Source of the DNA: Pyrinomonadaceae bacterium
Lineage (GTDB): Bacteria > Acidobacteriota > Blastocatellia > Pyrinomonadales > Pyrinomonadaceae
Length of the DNA: 64,000 nucleotides
Direction of reading: 5' to 3'
Assembly: GCA_014380365.1 (NCBI GenBank)
Contig: JACMJZ010000025.1
Location: 248,001-312,000 of the forward strand
Under the pieces are notes generated by a model that did no database searches, was not told where the DNA came from, and saw only the letters and a list, made by a program, of their open reading frames with translations. How positions within the stretch are numbered: the first letter of the stretch is position 1; every line of letters starts with the position of its first letter. Positions 57,865 to 64,000 of this stretch are shown one piece after another. Made by a program: the position numbers and the translations under genes.

Positions 57865-59565
57865 ATGGTCAACAAACCGAATCGTAAGCGAAACGGAATC
57901 ATCGTCTATGCGTTGCTGCTGACGGCCGCGTTTTCTTTTCGCTTGGCGCTTGCTCGACTGTTGCCGAATGAGGAACCGGTTGATAGCCAGGTCTACGCTC
58001 AGCTTGCCCGCAACCTACTAGATCATCGCGTTTACTCACCTGCCATTGAACCGCCCTTTGAACCGTCGTTCATACGGCTCCCCGGTTATCCTCTGTTTCT
58101 CGCCGGGGTCTATTCCATATTTGGACTCGAAAACAACACGTCCGTTAGGGTGGTGCAGGCGCTCGTCGATACCCTGTCGTGCGGCCTGATAGCCTTGATG
58201 GCTTTCCTCTGGGAGCCTGATCGAAAGCTGAAACGCCGTACCTCGATTAACGCGTTGGCGCTTGCCGCCTTTTGTCCCTTCACCGCGATTTATGTGGCGA
58301 CCATTCTCCCTGAAACACTCACGATCTTTTTCTCCCTGGCTATGTGTTTGACGGCGACCCTCGCGTTCAAAGCAACGACGCAGAGAAACGTCGCATTGCT
58401 CTGGGGCGCAACCGGACTGCTGGCCGGCGCCGCCGTCTTAGTGCGCCCGGACAGCGGGCTCTTCGCCGCGGCCATCGGAATCACTCTGGTTGTCACCACG
58501 CTCGGGCGCGCCAGCGAAGCGTCGTTTACTAATAGAAGAGATGAAATCTTGTTTCGGTTTGCGCGCGCGTCGTACCTGGGCGCGCTGTTTTCGTTGGCCT
58601 TCTGCCTGGCGCTGGTTCCCTGGGCGATTCGCAACTCTCGCGTGTTCGGCGTGTTTCAGCCGCTCGCTCCGACGCACGCAGCGATGCCGGGCGAGTTTGT
58701 GCCGCGAGGGTATTTCGCCTGGCTGCGTACGTGGTTAGACGACAGCCGCTACGTTGGCCCGATGATTTGGGGGTTGGACGAGTTTCCCATCAAGCTGGAC
58801 GACATTCCTGATCAAGCATTTGACTCTCCGGAAGAAAAGTTGAGAGTCGCGACGCTGTTGGAAAAGTATAACCGTCCTGGCACAGCGCCGGGTGGGCTTC
58901 CTGACGATGGCTCGGAGGAACCGTCTCCATTAGAGGATCAACGCAATCAGGGTGATGAAGCAGAATCCGGCCAAACGTTTCCGGAGGAGCAAGCGGACGA
59001 AAGCGATGAACTCAGTGCGGACGAACTGTCTGCCGCTCAACCGAACAGTCAATCACCGCCGGGATCGTCGGAACAATCACCGGTTCAACCGGTCCAGATG
59101 ACTCCCGAGATCGACGCGGGTTTCGCCCGGATCGCGAAAGAGCGCGTGGCGCGAAACCGACTTCGTTACTATTTGCTGCTCCCAGCGAGACGTGGGGTCT
59201 CACTCTGGTTTGATACACACTCGCAGTACTATCCCTTTGAAGGCGAGCTCTTGCCGCTACAGAATCTTGACTCCAAATCGCAGCAGCAGATTTGGCTGCC
59301 ATTATTTGCCGGCCTGACACTTTTCTACACTGCGTTGGGAATCCTGGGCGGAAGGCGGTTGTGGCAGTCGAATGAGTTTGAGGCTCGACGGTGGTTGCTG
59401 CTGGCAACGCTACTGATCTTTCTGCGAATTGCTTATTTCGCTACGCTGGAGAACCCGGAGCCGCGCTACACCGTCGAACTCTTTCCCTTCCTGGCGATCC
59501 TGGGAGGGATTGCTGCAAGGAGCTTGGCGACGGAACTCAGCACTAAGGCAGGGAGGCGAAAGTAG
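57865..59565 (+). CDS. GT39-like polytopic glycosyltransferase
   Basis: 566 residues. About ten membrane helices with the PMT/ArnT-like first loop (acidic EEPVDSQVYAQLARNLLD, then FEPSFIRLPGYPLFLAGVYS). The acidic residues in the first periplasmic loop are the expected catalytic type. A long acidic, Gln/Ser/Pro-rich insertion (about 345-415) lies in the extracytoplasmic region and is atypical. Probably transfers a sugar from a lipid carrier to lipid or protein. Confidence 0.78.
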   Translation: MVNKPNRKRNGIIVYALLLTAAFSFRLALARLLPNEEPVDSQVYAQLARNLLDHRVYSPAIEPPFEPSFIRLPGYPLFLAGVYSIFGLENNTSVRVVQALVDTLSCGLIALMAFLWEPDRKLKRRTSINALALAAFCPFTAIYVATILPETLTIFFSLAMCLTATLAFKATTQRNVALLWGATGLLAGAAVLVRPDSGLFAAAIGITLVVTTLGRASEASFTNRRDEILFRFARASYLGALFSLAFCLALVPWAIRNSRVFGVFQPLAPTHAAMPGEFVPRGYFAWLRTWLDDSRYVGPMIWGLDEFPIKLDDIPDQAFDSPEEKLRVATLLEKYNRPGTAPGGLPDDGSEEPSPLEDQRNQGDEAESGQTFPEEQADESDELSADELSAAQPNSQSPPGSSEQSPVQPVQMTPEIDAGFARIAKERVARNRLRYYLLLPARRGVSLWFDTHSQYYPFEGELLPLQNLDSKSQQQIWLPLFAGLTLFYTALGILGGRRLWQSNEFEARRWLLLATLLIFLRIAYFATLENPEPRYTVELFPFLAILGGIAARSLATELSTKAGRRK

Positions 59566-59591
59566 GACAGGCATTCCTGCCTGTCCTAATC

Positions 59592-60248
59592 TCACGGAGT
59601 GGTCGAGGGGCTGGGCCGTTCAACCGGAAGAGCGCGGGCCGGGTCGGAAGTATGCAAGTGAATCACCTTCCAGTCTTTTGCCACGCGCTTGAAAACCAAA
59701 GTCATGCGGCCCGAAGCCGAGTCGGGCGCGCCCTTGAAAGTTTGCGACTGAGTCCACAGACAACTCACCACCGCGCCATCGCGACCGAGCATTGTGATCG
59801 AAACGTCGCGGACCTCAAGCTTTACGTCTTTCACGTCCTTGTAAGAGCTCTCACGGTTCCGTCGCATCTGCTCCCAACCTTTAGTCACGGAGCCGTTGCT
59901 GTTGAAAAGGATGAGACGGGGCGAGTTCCAATAGATCCTCGTGACAGCATTAACGTCTGCATTGCGAATACCATTGAGTAACGCATTGAAGGCTTCGGTG
60001 ACGCTCCCCGCGCCCGGTGCCGGCGTGGCGGCAACCTTCGGCTTCGGTTGAACGCGACGCGATGCCGGCGGCGTAGTCGTCGGCTTTTGCACGTCAGTAC
60101 TCTGACCGGGTTCCGTGGCAGCTTTATTTGTGTTTGTGGTCGCGGTGCGCGGGCGCACGGTCTGAGAGGAATTCGTGTTCTGAGCGAGGGCTGCTGTTCC
60201 CGAGATAGCGATAACCAAAAGGGCGCTGACTACGAGTCTTCTTAGCAT
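59592..60248 (-). CDS. Secreted SnoaL/DUF4440-like protein with Pro/Thr linker
   Basis: 218 residues. Signal peptide MLRRLVVSALLVIAISGTAA, cleaved near ALAQ. A Thr/Pro/Asn-rich linker (about 25-80) precedes an NTF2-like domain (FNALLNGIRNADVNAVTRIY, then RMTLVFKRVAKDWKVIHLHT). The C-terminal core resembles that at 50813-51277, so the two are probably distant paralogues. Confidence 0.82.
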   Translation of the reverse strand: MLRRLVVSALLVIAISGTAALAQNTNSSQTVRPRTATTNTNKAATEPGQSTDVQKPTTTPPASRRVQPKPKVAATPAPGAGSVTEAFNALLNGIRNADVNAVTRIYWNSPRLILFNSNGSVTKGWEQMRRNRESSYKDVKDVKLEVRDVSITMLGRDGAVVSCLWTQSQTFKGAPDSASGRMTLVFKRVAKDWKVIHLHTSDPARALPVERPSPSTTP

Positions 60249-60320
60249 AGGCTGTTCCTCTTAGAGTTTTGACTTTGGCGATGTGTGTTTATCTAAACGT
60301 CACCCAAGGCATTCATTGCG

Positions 60321-61814
60321 TCAAAACCATGGTACTCCACTACGCGATCTTTCAACAGAACGTTTTTGACCGAGAATATCAAATACTTCAAACATCGAAG
60401 GTCCGACAGCCTGGCCGGTAAGCATCGTTCGCGAGCCGTTGATTAGTAGCCCGGCCTTTACCTCGGACTCTTCCGCCAACTTACGAAGGGCTGCTTCAGC
60501 CGTCTCCGCGGTGAAGGTCTCCAACTCTTCCAGACGGTCAGCAAGTGCCGGCAATAATTCTCGCAGGCGAGGATCCTTCCGCAGGTTCTTGTTCACCGCC
60601 GCCTCATCAAAATCAAAATCATCAGAGAAGTAGGCGCGTCCCTGTTCAGAGAAGTCTTTGAGCGTGTGATAACGCTGCCGGATCAGGTCAAGCGTTTTTA
60701 CAAACCAGGCGCGGTCGTTATCGTCGTATTCCTCCCTCCAGAGTTTGTTGGCGCGCAACTCAGCCTTGACCATCGGCAGCAACTCTTCGACAGGCATGTT
60801 GCGCACATACTCCGCGTTCATCCAAAGCGCTTTTTCGTCCGTCCAGTGGCGCGGATCGTTTTCCTGAAAATTGAAAACAGCCGGTGAGCGATGAATTGCT
60901 TCGAGCGAAAACTGTTCGACGAGTTCGTCCACCGACAAGATCTCTTTTCCATCTGGCGGCGCCCAGCCGAGCAAGGCCAGAAAATTTCGAAAAGCCGCCG
61001 GAATGAATCCGCGATCGCGATAGGTGGTTAACGAAACCACTTCGCCGTGCTTTCGCTTGGAAAGTTTCCCCTTGTTTGGCGCCAGTATCAGTGGGAGGTG
61101 GGCAAACCGCGGAACCTCGGCGCCCAGGGCTCCATAAAGCAGAATCTGTTTGTGGGTATTGGTGAGATGATCCTGGCCGCGAATCACGTGCGTGATCCCC
61201 ATGTCGATATCATCGATCACGACCGAGAGGTTGTAGAGTGGATGGCCGTCGGAGCGCAGTAAAACCAGATCCTCAATTTCGGAGTAATCGCGGTCCTGGA
61301 CGCCATAAACAATATCTTCGAAGCGCGTCTTGCCTTCGCGCGGAATCTTCAATCGCACCGCAAAAGGCTCACCTGCGGCCGCACGCTGGTCAGACTCATC
61401 CTTTGATACATCACGGTAAGGATTGCTGCGCGCATCCACACCTTCCATCGCGTGCGCCCGCGCACGGTCTGCCACACCCTGCTTTACCGTGGCGTCGTCG
61501 CGCTCGCGCTTGGGCGTGAAGTCTCGATACGCCTTTCCTTCGGTGACGAGTTTGTTTGCGGCGGCCCGATGCTTGGCCGCGTTCGCCGACTGAAACACCA
61601 TCTCTTCTTCAAAGTCGAGACCGAGCCATTTGAGCCCTTCGATAATTGAAACCGTCGATTCTTCAGTGGAGCGTTGGAGGTCGGTATCTTCAATCCGCAG
61701 CAGAAACTTGCCGCCGGTTTTCTGGGCATAAAGCCAGTTGAAGAGCGCGGAGCGAGCGGCGCCAATGTGTAGATAACCGGTTGGGGATGGCGCGAAACGT
61801 ACGCGAAGAGACAT
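60321..61814 (-). CDS. gltX: Glutamyl-tRNA synthetase
   Basis: 497 residues. Class I motifs RFAPSPTGYLHIGAARSALF (HIGH-type at 16-19) and GKLSKRKHGEV (KMSKS-type) are present, with an anticodon-binding C-terminal helical domain. Whether it charges tRNA-Gln as well cannot be told. A family A hairpin lies just upstream. Confidence 0.97.
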   Translation of the reverse strand: MSLRVRFAPSPTGYLHIGAARSALFNWLYAQKTGGKFLLRIEDTDLQRSTEESTVSIIEGLKWLGLDFEEEMVFQSANAAKHRAAANKLVTEGKAYRDFTPKRERDDATVKQGVADRARAHAMEGVDARSNPYRDVSKDESDQRAAAGEPFAVRLKIPREGKTRFEDIVYGVQDRDYSEIEDLVLLRSDGHPLYNLSVVIDDIDMGITHVIRGQDHLTNTHKQILLYGALGAEVPRFAHLPLILAPNKGKLSKRKHGEVVSLTTYRDRGFIPAAFRNFLALLGWAPPDGKEILSVDELVEQFSLEAIHRSPAVFNFQENDPRHWTDEKALWMNAEYVRNMPVEELLPMVKAELRANKLWREEYDDNDRAWFVKTLDLIRQRYHTLKDFSEQGRAYFSDDFDFDEAAVNKNLRKDPRLRELLPALADRLEELETFTAETAEAALRKLAEESEVKAGLLINGSRTMLTGQAVGPSMFEVFDILGQKRSVERSRSGVPWF

Positions 61815-61817
61815 AGT

Positions 61818-61920
61818 AGTTAGAGGTCAAAGTGCTAGAGGTCAGAGGTCAGAAGTCAGAGGTCAGTAGGAACGAGCTAAAATTCTTACTGACCTCTGAA
61901 CTCTGACTTCTGACCTCTGT
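61818..61920. repeat. AGAGGTCAGAGGTCAGAAGT inverted repeat (family A)
   Basis: Tandem AGAGGTCAGA/AGTCAGA units (61821-61865) mirror ACTGACCTCTGAACTCTGAC and TTCTGACCTCTG units (61892-61920). It lies between gltX and tRNA-Ser. Confidence 0.88.
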
Positions 61921-61927
61921 TTACTGG

Positions 61928-62015
61928 CGGAGATGACAGGATTCGAACCTGTGAAGGGCTTTTGACCCTTAACGGTTTAGCAAACCGCCGCCTTCAGCCA
62001 CTCGGCCACATCTCC
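61928..62015 (-). tRNA. tRNA-Ser (anticodon GCT)
   Basis: 88 bases. Acceptor GGAGATG (from 62015) pairs with CATCTCC, discriminator G at 61928, no encoded CCA. The anticodon loop reads TTTGCTAAA, so GCT decodes AGC/AGU. A long variable arm (GTTAAGGGTCAAAAGCCCTT) and T-loop GGTTCGAATCC confirm a type II serine tRNA. Confidence 0.95.
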
Positions 62016-62132
62016 GCGCCCGGAAAGGCGAAAAATCATTCTAGTCGGCAGGTAAAGATTGTCAAGGCAACGTCACAACACTGATCGAGCAGGCGGGCCA
62101 TTGCGGCCATCTCAGCCTGTTGGCGGTAGTAA

Positions 62133-62161
62133 GGCCCGCCCGCTACCGCAGGCGGTTCTGA
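62133..62161. repeat. Family D half unit abutting the phosphatase stop codon
   Basis: 29 bases beginning GGCCCGCCCGCTACCGCAGG, identical in reverse complement to actB 26098-26126. On the minus strand it begins immediately after the TAG stop of the next gene. Confidence 0.92.
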
Positions 62162-63139
62162 CTACGCCCTTTGGATTGCCATCAAGGTCAAATCATCGAA
62201 AGGTGCGCGGCCGTTGGCAAAGGTCTTAAGTTCGCTGAGACTGAGGTCAAGTAAAGTGCGTGGCGGGTTGTCTGCTTTCTCCTGTAATAGACTCGAGAGA
62301 CGATCAATTCCAAACTCCTGGCCGCTCGAGTCAGAACCTTCAGAAAATCCATCCGTGTAGAGAAAAAGTGAATCGCCTTGCTGCATCTGGAATGAAGTGC
62401 AGGAAAAGCTCTCGCTGCAAAACACTCCTATTGGCAAGCCCGTCGCGCTGATGCGCGTGACCGTGCCTTGTTGGACCAACAACGGCGGCAGATGGCCCGC
62501 ATTGCAGATTTGCACTTCACCATTTGTGTTTGCTCGGCCGTAAACGAGGGTGGCGTATTGTGTCGGCAGAGTACTCTCGCAAAAAACGCGGCTGGCCCGT
62601 TCGACCATCTGTTCGAGCGGCAGGTTGACTGAGATCAACGTACGGAACATCGCGTGCAGGTGTGCCATCAGCATCGAGGCCGCGACGCCTTTCCCGGAAA
62701 CGTCCCCAAGCACGAAATGGAAAGAACCATCCTCACCTCTGATCAAGTCGCAATAGTCTCCGCTCACAGCGCCGGCTGGTTGATAGTGGTAGGCGACCTC
62801 CCATCCATCAATCCTCTGACTGGGTTGGGGAAGTAATCCATTTTGAATCTTCGCTGCCAATTCCAGGTCTTCTTCGAGTGCGCGTTGCTCGCGCGGAGTT
62901 AAATCGCCTAAACAAACGCGTACGAGCGGGTCGGCAAGCAATCGCTCCGGCTCGACCGGGTCATGGCAAACTTCACAAAGACCAAAAACCCCAATGTCCA
63001 TTCGATGTAAGGCAGCGTCCACTTCATGCAACAACCGGGTTAACTCAGCAGGCCGGTGAAAAGCACTGGCGGCGGATTCGAGTTTCTGCCGGCGATCAAT
63101 TAGCTGTTCACGAAGTAGTGGTTCAATAGCCGTAACCAT
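62162..63139 (-). CDS. PP2C-type (RsbU-like) phosphatase with a DksA-like zinc-finger N-terminus
   Basis: 325 residues. Residues 1-80 form a helix plus a TraR/DksA-like finger (GVFGLCEVCHDPVEPERLLA, third Cys at 76, fourth ligand position Asp79). Residues 88-325 are a SpoIIE/RsbU phosphatase with metal-binding GDVSGKG (Asp146), SGDYCD and the C-terminal FDDLTLM. RsbU-type enzymes dephosphorylate anti-anti-sigma factors in stress signalling. The finger could sense redox or bind a partner. Confidence 0.88.
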   Translation of the reverse strand: MVTAIEPLLREQLIDRRQKLESAASAFHRPAELTRLLHEVDAALHRMDIGVFGLCEVCHDPVEPERLLADPLVRVCLGDLTPREQRALEEDLELAAKIQNGLLPQPSQRIDGWEVAYHYQPAGAVSGDYCDLIRGEDGSFHFVLGDVSGKGVAASMLMAHLHAMFRTLISVNLPLEQMVERASRVFCESTLPTQYATLVYGRANTNGEVQICNAGHLPPLLVQQGTVTRISATGLPIGVFCSESFSCTSFQMQQGDSLFLYTDGFSEGSDSSGQEFGIDRLSSLLQEKADNPPRTLLDLSLSELKTFANGRAPFDDLTLMAIQRA

Positions 63140-63182
63140 TGTCAGTCCTTCCCTGTATCGAGCGTGCCGCCGCGTCGTTTAT

Positions 63183-63575
63183 CTACGCCACCAGACTCGC
63201 GGGCCTTGGCGCTCTCTGCAATTGCACCGGCAGCTTTGGTGCGCAACAAATCTTCGCCAGGCGAGCACGATCACCTAACATCGCCGAATCGCTCTCAAGC
63301 CATGCCCGAACTTCACGGAAGATGCTGGCGGCGTGCGTGTCTGGAGGTTCTACAAGCCGGTAGTGAATCCACTTTCCGTCTCGCCGAGCCGCAACCACCC
63401 CGGCGCGTCTCAGATAGGCTAAATGCCGCGAGATTTTCGGCTGGTTTATCTTCAAAACTTCCACGAAGAAACAGACGCAAACTTCGTCCTCGCCTATCAG
63501 ATTAATGAGCCGCAAACGCGTGCGATCCGCGAGGGCTTTGAAGAGAAGCGTGCGACTGTATTCTTTGATTCCCAT
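63183..63575 (-). CDS. ArsR-family transcriptional regulator
   Basis: 130 residues. Winged helix with ALADRTRLRLINLI and the recognition helix INQPKISRHLAYLRRAGVV. Cys33 and Cys35 (EVCVCFF) just before the recognition helix are the As(III)-site type of ArsR proteins, and a C-terminal CC at 110-111 could add ligands. It is divergent from the DUF3800 gene. A perfect inverted repeat lies 20 bases upstream of its start. Confidence 0.9.
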   Translation of the reverse strand: MGIKEYSRTLLFKALADRTRLRLINLIGEDEVCVCFFVEVLKINQPKISRHLAYLRRAGVVAARRDGKWIHYRLVEPPDTHAASIFREVRAWLESDSAMLGDRARLAKICCAPKLPVQLQRAPRPASLVA

Positions 63576-63594
63576 TGTGTGATTTGCTTACTAA

Positions 63595-63616
63595 TTCGTA
63601 GGTTAGTTATTACGAA
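63595..63616. promoter_or_regulatory. Candidate ArsR operator
   Basis: TTCGTA-N10-TACGAA, a perfect inverted repeat 20 bases before the ArsR start codon, in an AT-rich spacer. ArsR repressors bind such dyads near their own promoter, so autoregulation is likely; this is inference. Confidence 0.55.
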
Positions 63617-63667
63617 GTTGACGCAGTCAGAGTTCCTTTTTCATGCCTAATTTGGGCAATAATATAC

Positions 63668-63696
63668 TTGACGAATCATGGCGTCGGGTAGATTAT
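63668..63696 (+). promoter_or_regulatory. Promoter for the DUF3800 gene
   Basis: TTGACG (63668-63673), 17-base spacer, GATTAT (63691-63696). It supports the start at 63757 rather than the in-frame ATG at 63643, which would lie upstream of transcription. Confidence 0.5.
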
Positions 63697-63756
63697 ACAC
63701 CTGTCCGCGCTTTGCGGGCTTTATTCCCTTTCTCCGACAAGTCGAAGTGGATCGTT

Positions 63757-64000
63757 ATGATCTGGGGCTACATGGACGAAACCGGCCACTCTAAGGACGA
63801 GAGGCAGCGGTTCAACGGCATGGCAGGTTTGATAGCTCCCGCCGACCATTGGGAACAATTCGAGCGTGACTGGAAAAGGACGCTCAGAAAAGCTCACGTT
63901 CCCTACTTTCACATGAAAGACTTTGAGCATTCTGAGAAAGCAGCTCAGTCAACAAAATCAAAAAATCCTTTCAAGGGATGGAAGCCCGCAGACAAAGAGC
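63757..64000 (+). CDS. DUF3800 protein, N-terminal part (truncated at the window edge)
   Basis: The first 81 residues are visible. MIWGYMDETGHSKDERQRFN has the DUF3800 start motif, with Asp in YMDETG proposed as catalytic in this RNase H-like family, and VPYFHMKDFEH follows. The gene is AT-richer (24 of 60 bases G/C in 63901-63960 by hand count) than its left neighbours. DUF3800 proteins are common in mobile and defence regions; function unproven. Confidence 0.75.
   Translation, partial: MIWGYMDETGHSKDERQRFNGMAGLIAPADHWEQFERDWKRTLRKAHVPYFHMKDFEHSEKAAQSTKSKNPFKGWKPADKE

Overview
The window looks like a chromosomal contig from an uncultured soil-type bacterium of the Acidobacteriota, probably near Blastocatellia. 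Three things point there: a six-gene alternative complex III operon joined to a caa3 oxidase, DUF4350/MoxR/DUF58 and DUF5658-type genes, and many hairpin repeats of unrelated families in the spacers. The taxonomic call is inference; there is no rRNA gene. Most genes are GC-rich. Three segments are visibly AT-richer: the middle of alaS, the 41.0-44.5 kb cassette and the last ~350 bases. I recognise no transposase, integrase, phage gene or CRISPR array.

Layout. 0-4 kb: end of a DUF4350 gene, MoxR ATPase, DUF58 protein, and a small secreted peptidoglycan-binding protein. 4-25 kb: housekeeping genes on both strands (alaS, recX, truB, prmC, murA, HIT protein, pckG, GHMP kinase, DedA, UspA, ROK kinase) mixed with membrane proteins and a hydrolase. 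25.3-39.3 kb: one + strand respiratory operon, actABCDEF, a small membrane protein, a SCO copper chaperone and coxBACD. It carries electrons from quinol through alternative complex III to a cytochrome-c-fused oxidase. 41.1-44.5 kb: a compact AT-rich cassette of a beta-class DNA methyltransferase, a 634-residue ABC/OLD-like ATPase and an HNH nuclease, read as a Septu-like defence module with its own methylase. 44.5-54.7 kb: EamA transporter, a zinc-ribbon protein with a duplicated module, NUDIX, PyrE-like, ybaB-recR, hydrolase, DUF1287, permease and hutI. 54.8-55.06 kb: an apparently free-standing structured transcript with promoter, full-strength Shine-Dalgarno, an 11-codon ORF, a hairpin showing an anti-Shine-Dalgarno loop, and a terminator. 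55.1-59.6 kb: two paralogous secreted-protein genes made by a local tandem duplication that also copied the start of a GT39-like membrane protein. 59.6-64 kb: SnoaL-like protein, gltX, tRNA-Ser(GCT), a zinc-finger/PP2C fusion, an ArsR regulator and the start of a DUF3800 gene.

The most unusual property is how far the repeats intrude into genes. At least a dozen hairpin families occupy the spacers, and several copies are read in frame: in alaS, a polytopic membrane protein (three families in one loop), actB (two sites) and the EamA transporter tail. Most striking, the 5' ends of actE and sco each carry the same nested palindrome, about 250-315 bp long, whose right outer arm encodes the hydrophobic core of the signal peptide. 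The cassette, the nested palindromes and the small structured RNA are the three best candidates for something undescribed.
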